This document shows, piece after piece, positions 1 to 8,123 of a stretch of 64,000 bases of DNA. Position numbers and translations under genes: made by a program. The stretch's first letter is position 1; every line of letters starts with the position of its first letter. Origin of the DNA: Sphingomonas sp. Leaf20 (lineage in GTDB: Bacteria; Pseudomonadota; Alphaproteobacteria; Sphingomonadales; Sphingomonadaceae); assembly GCF_001421535.1 (NCBI RefSeq), contig NZ_LMKN01000001.1, positions 1,338,267 through 1,402,266 on the forward strand, in the 5' to 3' direction. A model generated the notes under the pieces. It saw nothing but the letters and a program-made list of their open reading frames with translations, was not told where the DNA came from and ran no database searches.

Positions 1-300
1 GGTCGTCTCGAGGAAATGCCGATACGCGGCGCCCACCGTCCCCGGCGCGAACCCCGCGACGAACGCCGGATCGGAGAAACGCTGCGCCAGTTCGACCCGG
101 TCATAGGCGATCCGCCCGCCCTGCCCCGTCGCGATCAGCCGCGCGTAGTTCATCGGCGCATTGCCGACGTTGAGCGCGCGCATGATCCGGAACACCTGCG
201 TCGTATCATCGCCGTTCGCGAGCAGTTTCCGGATCGCATCGAATGCCGTTCGCCAGTCGCGACGACCGGTGGTGCCGGGAAACGGAGGAAGTACAGCCAT
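1..300 (-). CDS. COQ4-like ubiquinone biosynthesis protein (partial, N-terminal 100 residues)
   Basis: The gene runs off the left edge, so only the N-terminal 100 codons are visible. The protein begins MAVLPPFPGTTGRRDWRTAF and continues with FRIMRALNVGNAPMNYARL and a GGRIAYDR stretch, the pattern of the COQ4 family. COQ4 proteins support assembly of the ubiquinone biosynthesis complex; in alphaproteobacteria the gene often sits beside a TetR-type regulator. The ATG at 300 is preceded by AAGGAG at good spacing. A perfect palindrome (314-333) lies just upstream of the ribosome site and suggests repressor control. The family call rests on the N-terminus only. Confidence 0.75.
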   Translation of the reverse strand, partial: MAVLPPFPGTTGRRDWRTAFDAIRKLLANGDDTTQVFRIMRALNVGNAPMNYARLIATGQGGRIAYDRVELAQRFSDPAFVAGFAPGTVGAAYRHFLETT

Positions 301-313
301 CGAGTCGACTCCT

Positions 314-333
314 TACTGACACGATTGTCAGTA
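314..333. promoter_or_regulatory. Perfect palindrome, probable repressor operator in front of the coq4-like gene
   Basis: TACTGACA-N4-TGTCAGTA is a perfect inverted repeat with 8-bp arms. It lies directly upstream of the AAGGAG of the leftward coq4-like gene. Size and symmetry fit a TetR-type dimer site; the regulator itself would lie outside the window. The site and its symmetry are seen; the function is inferred. Confidence 0.5.
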
Positions 334-360
334 TCAGATTCGCAAAGGGCTTCAAACGAA

Positions 361-386
361 AAAGGCCACCCCGCAGGATGGCCTTT
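361..386 (-). terminator. Rho-independent terminator of dnaN
   Basis: Read leftwards, AAAGGCCA and TGGCCTTT form an 8-bp stem around a 10-nt loop, followed by further T residues on the transcript. It begins 25 nt after the dnaN stop codon. Confidence 0.8.
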
Positions 387-410
387 CGTTCGATCGTCAG
401 CGCGTGACGG

Positions 411-1529
411 TCAGACGCGCATCGGCATCAGCACGTAGAGCGCGGGCGACTTGTCGTTTTCGCGGATCAGCGTCGGGGCGGCGGCGTCGGCGAGGTGGAC
501 CTCGACCATGTCGCCGTCGATCTGCGCGAGGATGTCCATCAGATAGCGGCTGTTGAAGCCGATTTCGAACGGGAGCGCGACGTAATCGCCTGGGACCTCC
601 TCCGCGGCGGTGCCGTTTTCGGGCGAGGTCACCGACAGCGTGATCTTGTCGCGATCGAGCGCCATCTTGACCGCGCGGGTCTTCTCGGTGGCGATGGTCG
701 ACACGCGGTCGACGCCTTCCATGAAGCTCTTGGGATCGATCTTGAGGATCTTGTCGTTGCCGGTCGGGATCACGCGGCTGTAATCGGGGAAGGTACCGTC
801 GATCAGCTTCGAGGTCAGGATCGCCTGGCCAAGGTCGAAGCGGATCTTGGTCGGCGACAGCGAGACGCCGACCGAGCCGTCGACCTCGTCGAGCAGCTTG
901 CGCAGTTCGCCGATGCATTTGCGCGGCACGATCACGTCGGGCATCGATTCGGCGCCCTCGGGCCGCGGCAGCGTGACGCGCGCGAGGCGGTGACCGTCGG
1001 TCGCGGCGGCCTTCAGCACCGGGTTCGAGCTGTCGCCGTCCGCCACATGAAGGAAGATGCCGTTGAGATAATAGCGCGTCTCTTCGGTCGAGATCGCGAA
1101 GCGCGTCTTGTCGATGATCTGCTTCAAGGTCTCGGCGGGCAGTTCGAACTGAGTCGGCAGCTCGCCTTCGGCGATCACCGGGAAATCGTCGCGCGGCAGC
1201 GTGCCGAGCGAGAAGCGCGCGCGGCCCGCGACGATGCTCATCCGGCCTTCCGACGCGGCGAGCTGGACCTGGCTGCCCTCGGGAAGCTTGCGGGCGATGT
1301 CGAACAGCGTGTGCGCGGACACGGTGGTCGCGCCGGGCTGGTCGACCGCAGCGGCGATCGATTCGTTGATCTGGAGATCCAGATCGGTCGCCATCAGCTT
1401 CAGCGTACCCTCGGCGGTCGCCTCGATCAGCACGTTCGACAGGATGGGGATGGTGTTGCGCCGCTCCACCACGGACTGGACATGGCTCAGCCCCTTGAGG
1501 AGCGTTGCGCGTTCGATCGTCGCCTTCAT
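411..1529 (-). CDS. dnaN: DNA polymerase III subunit beta (sliding clamp)
   Basis: The 372-residue product is the ring-shaped processivity clamp that tethers the replicative polymerase to DNA. It starts MKATIERATLLKGLSHVQ and has the three repeated clamp domains expected of a full-length DnaN, ending in the typical YVLMPMRV tail. An upstream in-frame start exists, but the ATG at 1529 carries a GGGGGA ribosome site and matches the family start. The gene is read leftwards, followed by a clear terminator, and is separated from the upstream barrel-protein gene by another hairpin, so it is probably transcribed on its own. Clamp residues were not compared individually. Confidence 0.97.
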   Translation of the reverse strand: MKATIERATLLKGLSHVQSVVERRNTIPILSNVLIEATAEGTLKLMATDLDLQINESIAAAVDQPGATTVSAHTLFDIARKLPEGSQVQLAASEGRMSIVAGRARFSLGTLPRDDFPVIAEGELPTQFELPAETLKQIIDKTRFAISTEETRYYLNGIFLHVADGDSSNPVLKAAATDGHRLARVTLPRPEGAESMPDVIVPRKCIGELRKLLDEVDGSVGVSLSPTKIRFDLGQAILTSKLIDGTFPDYSRVIPTGNDKILKIDPKSFMEGVDRVSTIATEKTRAVKMALDRDKITLSVTSPENGTAAEEVPGDYVALPFEIGFNSRYLMDILAQIDGDMVEVHLADAAAPTLIRENDKSPALYVLMPMRV

Positions 1530-1599
1530 CAAAATTCCCCCGGCCTCCACAGCCGGACTCGGGGCTGGGGGCAATCCGCTAATGGCTTACCCAACAACA

Positions 1600-1627
1600 A
1601 AGGGTCGGAGCAAGCGCCCCGACCCTT
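1600..1627 (-). terminator. Rho-independent terminator of the outer-membrane protein gene
   Basis: AAGGGTCGG and CCGACCCTT make a 9-bp stem. On the leftward transcript it is followed by a T-rich tract (TTTGTTGTT). It sits between the barrel-protein gene and dnaN and should separate the two. Confidence 0.75.
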
Positions 1628-1661
1628 CTTTGATCACGGTAAACGTCGCGTTAAAACACGA

Positions 1662-2327
1662 TCAGAAGCGGAAGCCGTAGCTTGCGACGACCTGGTGGCG
1701 ATCGGTGTCGACGTCAAATCGGCCGCTCGTGCCGCCCGTCGCGTAATCGATGTTGCTGCGCTCATAGTTCGAATAGCGATATTCGAGCTTGGCATAGCTG
1801 TTCGGGCCAACCGCATGCTCGGCACCCGCGCCGATCCGCCAGCCGTCGAGGTTGAAGTCGGTGTCGGTGGTCTGGTTCGTGTCGCCCGCCAGCACGTTCA
1901 GCTTGGCATTGGTGTAGCCGCCCTTCGCATAGAGCATCGTCGTCGGCGCGACGACATAGCCGACGCGGCCACCGACATAGATGTCACGGCCCTGCTTGAC
2001 GCGCCCGAAGCCGAAGTCACTGGTATAGTCGTTGCGGCCGCTCTTCGACGTCGAGCCGGTCAGTTCCGCCTCGGCGCCGAGCACGATGTTGTCCGAGGTC
2101 GCGATGTCATAGCCGATGCCACCGCCGTACAGCAGGCCGTCGATCTTCTGGTCGTCACGCCCGTTGTCGTTGGACACGCTGCTGCCGGCGCCGGTGTGGT
2201 CATAGCCGAGCGTGGCCTCGACGCGCGGGCCGGTGAAGGTCGGGTTGGTCTGCGCCAGCGCGGGGGCTGCGCCAACGGTCAGGGCCGCGGTGGTAGCGAA
2301 CAGCGAGACGGCGATAAGCTTACGCAT
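1662..2327 (-). CDS. Outer-membrane beta-barrel porin-like protein
   Basis: This 221-residue protein has a classic Sec signal peptide ending in PALAQ. It continues with alternating hydrophobic/aromatic strands such as VEATLGYDHT, GGGIGYDI and VGGRVGYVV, and ends with a C-terminal phenylalanine (VVASYGFRF), the recognition signal of the Bam machinery. Length and layout fit the small 8-stranded OmpA/Omp25-like barrels common in alphaproteobacteria. The start at 2327 was chosen because it gives an exact signal peptide and has GGAG upstream; the longer open frame upstream has no protein-like features. Its ligand is unknown. It faces the divergent histidine phosphatase gene across about 130 bp. 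Confidence 0.88.
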   Translation of the reverse strand: MRKLIAVSLFATTAALTVGAAPALAQTNPTFTGPRVEATLGYDHTGAGSSVSNDNGRDDQKIDGLLYGGGIGYDIATSDNIVLGAEAELTGSTSKSGRNDYTSDFGFGRVKQGRDIYVGGRVGYVVAPTTMLYAKGGYTNAKLNVLAGDTNQTTDTDFNLDGWRIGAGAEHAVGPNSYAKLEYRYSNYERSNIDYATGGTSGRFDVDTDRHQVVASYGFRF

Positions 2328-2458
2328 TGGGATACTCCATAATGTCTTCGTCATCCCCGAACGCGGGATGGACAGCCCCAATGGACCAGCCGGCGGCACG
2401 TTGCATGAACCCCAGATAAACACGGAAATCCGTTGCTTTTGCGCCACAGGGGGTTGAA

Positions 2459-3151
2459 ATGCAGCCCATGATTCCAAGCCATCGGCAGGATGCAGCGGAC
2501 GCCGGTCCAACCGAAAGACCGCGCATTCGGCGTGGGCGGGATTTCGTCGCGCGGCACGGCGAAACCGTGTTCAACGCCGCGCACCGGCTGCAGGGCGATG
2601 CCGCGCATACCCCGCTGACGCGCGCCGGATTCGCGCAGGCGGACGAGCTCGGCCGCGCGCTGCGGGACCTGCTCGGGGCGAAGCCCGCGCTGACCCTGTG
2701 GGCATCGCCGACCGGGCGCGCGCTCCAGACGCTGGCGGTGGTCGCCGAGCATCTCGGACTCGACTGGCATGCCGCGCGCACCGACGCGCGGCTGGTCGAG
2801 ATCGACATGGGGTGCTGGGGCGGGCGCTATTATGCCGATCTCGCGGCCGAGGTCGGGTCGATTGTCCAGCCCGGCGGCACGCTGCGCGCCGCGCCCGACG
2901 GCGAAACCTATCCGCAGATCGCCGCGCGCGTCGGCGGCTGGCTGGCGGATACCGCAGAGAATGCCGGCGACCGGCTGGTGATCATGCACGGCATCTCGAG
3001 CCGCGTGATGCTCGGCGTGATGACCGGCGCTCCGGTCGACCCTGTGCTCGGCGCGCCGATCGCACCGGGACTGCCGCAGGGGTCGGTCACGCTCGTCGAG
3101 GCCGGACGCGCGACCGTCCCGCACCGCGGCACCGGCTTTGCACCCGCGTGA
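2459..3151 (+). CDS. Histidine phosphatase family protein (phosphoglycerate-mutase-like)
   Basis: The protein (230 aa) carries the catalytic RHGE at residues 32-35 in FVARHGET, and a later MHGISSR stretch that supplies the second active-site histidine. These define the histidine phosphatase superfamily, in which a phosphohistidine intermediate is formed. The substrate cannot be read from sequence; relatives act on sugar phosphates, nucleotides or cofactor precursors. An AGGGGG ribosome site precedes the ATG. The N-terminal 25 residues are polar and not part of the fold. The next gene begins 11 nt downstream, so the two may be co-transcribed. Confidence 0.85.
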   Translation: MQPMIPSHRQDAADAGPTERPRIRRGRDFVARHGETVFNAAHRLQGDAAHTPLTRAGFAQADELGRALRDLLGAKPALTLWASPTGRALQTLAVVAEHLGLDWHAARTDARLVEIDMGCWGGRYYADLAAEVGSIVQPGGTLRAAPDGETYPQIAARVGGWLADTAENAGDRLVIMHGISSRVMLGVMTGAPVDPVLGAPIAPGLPQGSVTLVEAGRATVPHRGTGFAPA

Positions 3152-3161
3152 ACCGCGGCGC

Positions 3162-3635
3162 GTGACGCGTGTCGTCCTGCTGTTGCTCGCGGTCGCCACA
3201 CCCGTGGCAGCGCGCGACACGATCGGCATCTACACGGGATGGGGTGCGTTCCGCGATGCGACGCCGCCGCGCTGTTACGCGATCGCACGGCCGGTGATGG
3301 CGGGGGGCCGGTCGACCGGGTTCGCCAGCGTCGCCACCTGGCCCAGACGCGGCCTGCGCGCGTCGCTTCACATCCGGCTCAGCCGCGAGCGCGATCGGTC
3401 CGCCGGGGTGACGCTGACGGTGGGCGAACGCCGATTCGCGCTGGTCGCAAACGGACTGGACGCGTGGGCGAGCGATGCCCCCAGCGCCCGCGCGATCGTT
3501 GCCGCGCTGCGATCGGGGCGCAGCATGAGCGTCGAGGCGGTCGGCGTCGGCGGCCGCCCATTCGCGGATGTGTACGCGCTGTCGGGCGCTGCGACGGCGA
3601 TCGATGCGGCCGTACTGGCGTGCAGCGGGGGATAG
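3162..3635 (+). CDS. Secreted protein resembling invasion-associated locus B (IalB) proteins
   Basis: With the GTG start at 3162 the protein has 157 residues and a clean signal peptide (VVLLLLAVATPVAA). The mature part begins with a GWGAFRD / RCYAIARPV pattern seen in IalB-like periplasmic proteins, whose function outside pathogens is unclear. A TTG start at 3138 would overlap the preceding gene and add polar residues before the signal peptide, so GTG is preferred. It lies just behind the phosphatase gene. The family link is tentative because only the first motif is convincing. Confidence 0.65.
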   Translation: MTRVVLLLLAVATPVAARDTIGIYTGWGAFRDATPPRCYAIARPVMAGGRSTGFASVATWPRRGLRASLHIRLSRERDRSAGVTLTVGERRFALVANGLDAWASDAPSARAIVAALRSGRSMSVEAVGVGGRPFADVYALSGAATAIDAAVLACSGG

Positions 3636-3655
3636 CTCCCCTCTCCCTTCTACCA

Positions 3656-3753
3656 CCCCGGCGCAGGCCGGGGCCCAATTGGGGGACGCACGTGACGACG
3701 CTCCCCGCACCGTTGCGACCACCTTCCCAATTGGGCGCCGGCCTCCGCCGGGG
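3656..3753. repeat. Inverted pair of REP-like palindromes
   Basis: Two 28-bp units face each other. The first, 3656-3683, is a CCCCGGC/GCCGGGG hairpin followed by CCCAATTGGG. The second, 3726-3753, is the same unit in reverse complement with two differences. The 42-bp spacer has no gene. This is the organisation of bacterial REP/BIME elements. It sits between an IalB-like gene and rlmN. Confidence 0.7.
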
Positions 3754-3854
3754 AGGTGCTGCTGTCCGGGTGTCGTTGCGCATCACTTCGCCGACCAATC
3801 CCCTTCTTCCACACCCTGTAGAAAAATCGGCAAAATTCCGCTAAGCGCCGCCCC

Positions 3855-5060
3855 ATGCAGACCGCCGCGAACCTCATGCCCATCCCCGGGCACATCGATC
3901 CCGTGCCCGTTCCCCGCAGCTTCGTGCCGCGCAGCGATGGGCGTATCGACCTGCTCGGGCTGTCGCTCGCCGATCTGCGGATGGCGCTGGAGACGTCGCA
4001 GCTCGAGGAAAAACAGGCGAAACTGCGCGCGAAACAGCTGTGGCACTGGATCTACAATCGCGGCGCGACCGAGTTCTCGGCGATGACCGACATCTCGAAG
4101 ACGATGCACCCGTGGCTCGAGCAGCGCTTCGTGATCAGCCGGCCCAACGTGGTCGAGGCGCAGGTGTCGACCGACGGTACGCGCAAGTGGTTGCTGCGAT
4201 CGGACGACGCGCAGGATTACGAGATGGTGTTCATCCCCGACGCGGATCGCGGCACGCTGTGCGTGTCGAGCCAGGTCGGCTGCACGCTCAACTGCACCTT
4301 CTGCCACACCGGCACGATGCGGCTGGTGCGCAACCTGACCCCCGCCGAGATCGTCGGCCAGGTGATGCTCGCGCGCGATTCGCTCGGCGAATGGCCGAGC
4401 CAGCCCGAAGGGCGGATGCTCACCAACATCGTGATGATGGGGATGGGCGAGCCGCTGTATAATTTCGAGAATGTCCGCGATGCGCTGAAGCTCGTGATGG
4501 ACGGTGCAGGCCTTGCCCTGTCGCGGCGCCGGATCACGCTGTCGACGAGCGGCGTGGTGCCGATGATGGCGCGCGCGGGCGCGGAGATCGGCGTGAACCT
4601 CGCAGTGTCGCTGCACGCGGTGACCAAGGAAGTGCGCGACGAGATCGTCCCGCTCAACCGCAAATACGGCATCGAGGAATTGCTGCAGGCGTGCGCTGAT
4701 TATCCCGGCACGAACAATGCGCGGCGGATCACGTTCGAATACGTGATGCTGAAGGACAAGAACGATTCGGACGCCGATGCGCATGAACTCGTCCGGCTGC
4801 TGCGCAAATACGAGCTGCCCGCCAAGGTGAACCTGATCCCGTTCAACCCGTGGCCGGGTGCCGTCTATGAATGCTCGACGCCCGAGCGGATCAAGTCGTT
4901 TTCGAGCATCGTGTTCGGCGCGGGCATTTCGGCGCCGGTGCGCACCCCGCGCGGGCGCGATATCGATGCAGCATGCGGGCAGCTGAAGACCGCGTCGGAG
5001 AAGAAGAGCCGCGCGCAGCTCGATCGCGAGGCCGCTGCCGAGTCCGACGCTTTTGCTTGA
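3855..5060 (+). CDS. rlmN: Dual-specificity 23S rRNA / tRNA adenine-C2 methyltransferase
   Basis: RlmN is a radical-SAM enzyme that methylates A2503 of 23S rRNA and A37 of some tRNAs, improving decoding accuracy. The 401-residue protein shows the CX3CX2C iron-sulfur motif at C143, C147 and C150, a conserved C136 seven residues before it, and C374 near the C-terminus in DAACGQL, the methyl-carrying cysteine position. GMGEPLYN and LAVSLHA are also typical. Its stop codon overlaps the start of the following permease gene. The REP pair upstream separates it from the previous gene. Confidence 0.96.
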   Translation: MQTAANLMPIPGHIDPVPVPRSFVPRSDGRIDLLGLSLADLRMALETSQLEEKQAKLRAKQLWHWIYNRGATEFSAMTDISKTMHPWLEQRFVISRPNVVEAQVSTDGTRKWLLRSDDAQDYEMVFIPDADRGTLCVSSQVGCTLNCTFCHTGTMRLVRNLTPAEIVGQVMLARDSLGEWPSQPEGRMLTNIVMMGMGEPLYNFENVRDALKLVMDGAGLALSRRRITLSTSGVVPMMARAGAEIGVNLAVSLHAVTKEVRDEIVPLNRKYGIEELLQACADYPGTNNARRITFEYVMLKDKNDSDADAHELVRLLRKYELPAKVNLIPFNPWPGAVYECSTPERIKSFSSIVFGAGISAPVRTPRGRDIDAACGQLKTASEKKSRAQLDREAAAESDAFA

Positions 5061-5811
5061 GTGGAGTGGGGCTGCGCTGGCGGCAGGAGCGGGCGTTCTC
5101 GGCGGGGCGATGAATGCACTAGCGGGGGGCGGCAGCTTTGCGACGATGCCTGCGCTGATCGGGCTCGGCGTGCCGTCGACCTTCGCCAACGCGACGAGCA
5201 ACGTCTCGCTCCAGCCGGGCGCGATGGCGAGCGCATGGACCTATCGGCACGGGCTGGAGCCCGTGTCCGGCGTCGGCATGCGGACGATGGCGGGGATCAC
5301 CTTCGTCGGCGGGCTCGTCGGCAGCCTGTTGCTCGTCGCGACGTCGGCGCGCGCGTTCGACCTGATCGTGCCGTGGCTGCTGCTGTTCGCGACGCTGGCG
5401 ATCGCGTTCGGGACGCAGGCGTCGCTGTGGCTCCGCTCGCGGGTCGCGATCGGGCCGAAATCGCTGGTTGCGGTGCAGGCGATGCTGGGGGTCTATGGCG
5501 GCTATTTCGGCGGCGGGGTCGGGCTGATGCTGACCGCCGCCTGGGGGCTGTTGTCGGGAGCAACGCCCGCCATGCTTGCGGCACCGCGCACGCTGATGCT
5601 CGCGGTCGCCAACCTCGCGGCGACGATCATTTTCATCGCCACGGGGATGGTCTATTGGGCGCTGTGCGTGCCGATGCTGCTCGGCGGGATCGTCGGCGGG
5701 CATTTCGGCGCGAAGCTCGGGCTGGTGATGTCGGCCAGGGTCATTCGCGTGTGGACGCTGCTGGTGACGATCGCGACGACGATCGTGTTCTTCTGGCGGG
5801 CGTACGGCTAA
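5053..5811 (+). CDS. Sulfite exporter TauE/SafE family permease
   Basis: An integral membrane protein of 252 aa with about eight hydrophobic segments and the TauE/SafE signatures NALAGGGSF, [12 protein letters not shown] and [11 protein letters not shown]. The family moves small anions such as sulfite, sulfoacetate or other organosulfur compounds; the substrate here is unknown. A TTG start at 5053, overlapping the end of rlmN by 8 nt, keeps the first membrane helix; the first internal ATG would remove it. Translational coupling to rlmN is therefore likely. A convergent inverted repeat follows. Confidence 0.87.
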   Translation: MLEWSGAALAAGAGVLGGAMNALAGGGSFATMPALIGLGVPSTFANATSNVSLQPGAMASAWTYRHGLEPVSGVGMRTMAGITFVGGLVGSLLLVATSARAFDLIVPWLLLFATLAIAFGTQASLWLRSRVAIGPKSLVAVQAMLGVYGGYFGGGVGLMLTAAWGLLSGATPAMLAAPRTLMLAVANLAATIIFIATGMVYWALCVPMLLGGIVGGHFGAKLGLVMSARVIRVWTLLVTIATTIVFFWRAYG

Positions 5812-5821
5812 GAATTGGTTC

Positions 5822-5864
5822 CCCGCGAAGGCGGGGACCCAGCCTGGGCACCCGCCTTCGCGGG
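5822..5864. repeat. REP-like hairpin between convergent genes
   Basis: Perfect 14-bp arms (CCCGCGAAGGCGGG and its complement, 5822-5835 and 5851-5864) flank a 15-bp centre. It fills the gap between the convergent permease and flavin reductase genes and could terminate both transcripts. Confidence 0.7.
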
Positions 5865-5882
5865 TGAACAAACCTCCTGAGT

Positions 5883-6500
5883 TCAGCCCGGCCGGCGCAT
5901 CTTGAACAGCGACTCCTCGGTGATCGTGAAATAATCCGCCGGGCCGCCGCCGCGCAGGATCGGTTCGCCGCGCGCGGTCTGGTATACGCCGTCGTCGAGC
6001 ATCGCCGGGTCGATATGGATCGCGACCGCCTCGCCGAGTACCAGCCACTGGTCGAGTTCGCGGCCCTCCTTGGTTTCCAGCCGGACGATCTGCGTCACCT
6101 TGCATTCGAACTGCGCACGGCTCGCGGCGACGCGCGGCGGCTTCACGTTCAGCGACGCGAGCGTCTCGAGCCCCGCCAGCGCGAACTCGTCGACGTCCGC
6201 CGCAACATTGGCGGCGGTCGCGTTCATCGCATCGCCAAGGTCGCGGCTGACAAGGTTCCAGACGAATTCGCCCGTCGCCGCGATGTTGGCGACGCTGTCC
6301 TTCCACCCCATGGACGAGAAGCCGATCAGCGGGGGTGTGTAGTTGAACAGGTTGAAGAAGCTGTACGGCGCAAGGTTGGGCACACCCTCCGCCGACAGCG
6401 TGCTCACCCAGCCGATCGGGCGCGGTGCAACGATCGCGTTGAGCGGATCGTGCGGCAGGCGATGGCCGCTCGCCGGTTCGTAAGAATGCCATTCGGTCAT
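5883..6500 (-). CDS. Flavin reductase-like FMN-binding split-barrel protein
   Basis: The 205-residue protein contains the family signatures IVAPRPIGWVST near residue 30, LAPYSFFNLFNYTPPLIGFSS, and a later segment following EFVWN. These define flavin reductase-like domains that bind FMN and either supply reduced flavin to a partner or reduce small molecules directly. No dedicated monooxygenase is adjacent, so the partner is unknown. The gene is divergent from the cytochrome b gene with a 51-bp gap, which must contain both promoters. Confidence 0.88.
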   Translation of the reverse strand: MTEWHSYEPASGHRLPHDPLNAIVAPRPIGWVSTLSAEGVPNLAPYSFFNLFNYTPPLIGFSSMGWKDSVANIAATGEFVWNLVSRDLGDAMNATAANVAADVDEFALAGLETLASLNVKPPRVAASRAQFECKVTQIVRLETKEGRELDQWLVLGEAVAIHIDPAMLDDGVYQTARGEPILRGGGPADYFTITEESLFKMRRPG

Positions 6501-6551
6501 ACGCTTATCCCTGCTATGGTCGGAGCTTGTCGGCTAAAGCGAAGGCCAAGC

Positions 6552-7316
6552 ATGAACGATCCCGCCCGCCCTATCACCAGCGCCCCTGTCACCGTCGTCA
6601 AACGCCACCGGATCGCGACGCGGCTGTGGCACTGGATCACCGCGGTGACGATGTTCATCATGATCGGCAGCGGGATCGGCATATTGAAGGCGCATCCGCG
6701 TTTCTACTGGGGCCGCTACGGCGCGAACTTCGATCAGGCGTGGACGACGCTCGACCAATGGCCGGGCTGGGTGGTGACGCTGATCAACCTGCTGACGATC
6801 CCGGCGAGCTACAACCTCGCCATCTCGCGACGCTGGCACCTGCTCTTCGCGCTCGTCCTGTCGTTCGCGCTGCTCGGCTTCATGATCGTCAGCCTGTTCA
6901 ACCGGCATTTCCAGCGCGATCTCCGCGTCCGCGCGGGCGAGCTGGCGCCGCACGAGGTGGCGCATGACGTGCGCGAGCATCTCGCGCTGCGCTTCCACGA
7001 TCCGAAGCGGCCCGCCGCGTACAACATCCTGCAGAAGCTGGCCTATGTCGCGACGATCTTCATCCTGCTGCCGGTGATGATCCTGACCGGGCTGGCGATG
7101 TCGCCGGCGATGGATGCCGCGTGGCCGTGGCTGCTCGACATCTTCGGCGGGCGGCAGTCGGCGCGGTCGATCCACTTCATCGCGATGGTCGCGCTCGTGC
7201 TGTTCATCATCGTCCATCTCGCGCTCGTGATCCTGGCGGGCGCGTGGAACGAGGTGCGATCGATGATCACCGGGCGCTTCCACGTCCCGGCCCACCAGCC
7301 GGAGGACGTCGCATGA
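6552..7316 (+). CDS. Cytochrome b/b6-domain membrane protein, probable redox partner of the molybdoenzyme
   Basis: This 254-residue membrane protein has four to five hydrophobic segments. Candidate haem-ligand histidines are H27 (TRLWHWIT), H96 (RRWHLLFA), H208 and H222 in the last membrane pair. The pattern is that of di-haem cytochrome b subunits that pass electrons between quinones and a periplasmic partner. The stop codon overlaps the ATG of the molybdoenzyme gene, so the two are almost certainly translated together. The ATG at 6552 was chosen because the upstream frame is antisense to the flavin reductase gene. Confidence 0.88.
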   Translation: MNDPARPITSAPVTVVKRHRIATRLWHWITAVTMFIMIGSGIGILKAHPRFYWGRYGANFDQAWTTLDQWPGWVVTLINLLTIPASYNLAISRRWHLLFALVLSFALLGFMIVSLFNRHFQRDLRVRAGELAPHEVAHDVREHLALRFHDPKRPAAYNILQKLAYVATIFILLPVMILTGLAMSPAMDAAWPWLLDIFGGRQSARSIHFIAMVALVLFIIVHLALVILAGAWNEVRSMITGRFHVPAHQPEDVA

Positions 7317-8074
7317 GCAGCATCATCACCCGCCGCACGCTCGTCGCCGGCGCGGCGGTCGGGGCCGGCGCGCTGCTCACCGGGTGCGACAAGATCATCC
7401 AGCACCCCGAGGCGCGCAAGATCCTGTTCATGGGCGAGGACATGAACCGCGGACTGCAGCGCGCGCTGACCAATCGTCACGCGCTGGCCCCCGAATTCAG
7501 CCCGGCGCAGATGTCGCCGATCTTCCGCTCGAACGGGACGAGCAATCCGGGGACGCCCGCGTACGACGCGATGGTCGCGACCAATTTCGCGGACTATCGG
7601 CTTCGCGTCGGCGGGCTCGTCGACCGGCCGCTGTCGGTGACGTTGCCGCAGCTCCGCCAGATGCCCGCGCGTGCGCAGATCACGCGGCACGACTGCGTCG
7701 AGGGGTGGTCGGCGATCGGCAAATGGCAGGGACCCAAACTCGCCACGCTGTTGCAGGCCGCGGGGATCCGCGACGCCGCGCGCTACATCGTCTTCACCTG
7801 CGCCGACCTGTATCGCGGCACGCCCTATTACGAGTCGATCGACCTGATCGACGCGTTTCATCCGCAGACGATCCTTGCCTGGGCATTAAATAATCAGGTC
7901 CTCGACGTTGCGCACGGCGCGCCCGTCCGGTTGCGCGTCGAGCGCCAGCTTGGCTACAAACATGCCAAATATATCATGGCGATAGATGCGGTCGCCAGCC
8001 TCGAGGGGATCGGCAAAGGCAAGGGCGGCTATTGGGAAGATAACGTGGATTACGACTGGTATGCAGGGATCTGA
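7313..8074 (+). CDS. Molybdopterin-dependent oxidoreductase with twin-arginine signal and lipobox
   Basis: The 253-residue protein begins with a twin-arginine signal (TRRTLVAGAA) that ends in a lipobox-like LLTGC, Cys25. The core is an oxidoreductase molybdopterin-binding (sulfite oxidase-type) domain with the molybdenum-ligating cysteine at C128 in RHDCVEGWS. YedY/MsrP and SoxC are relatives. It overlaps the cytochrome b gene by ATGA, suggesting a complex in which the cytochrome feeds or drains electrons at the membrane. The substrate is not evident; sulfoxides and sulfite are plausible. A folded Tat substrate anchored as a lipoprotein would be notable. Confidence 0.88.
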   Translation: MSSIITRRTLVAGAAVGAGALLTGCDKIIQHPEARKILFMGEDMNRGLQRALTNRHALAPEFSPAQMSPIFRSNGTSNPGTPAYDAMVATNFADYRLRVGGLVDRPLSVTLPQLRQMPARAQITRHDCVEGWSAIGKWQGPKLATLLQAAGIRDAARYIVFTCADLYRGTPYYESIDLIDAFHPQTILAWALNNQVLDVAHGAPVRLRVERQLGYKHAKYIMAIDAVASLEGIGKGKGGYWEDNVDYDWYAGI

Positions 8075-8123
8075 CGCCAGCCGGGGGTGGCGCATTTCCG
8101 TACCAGTCATTAGCTAACCCGGC

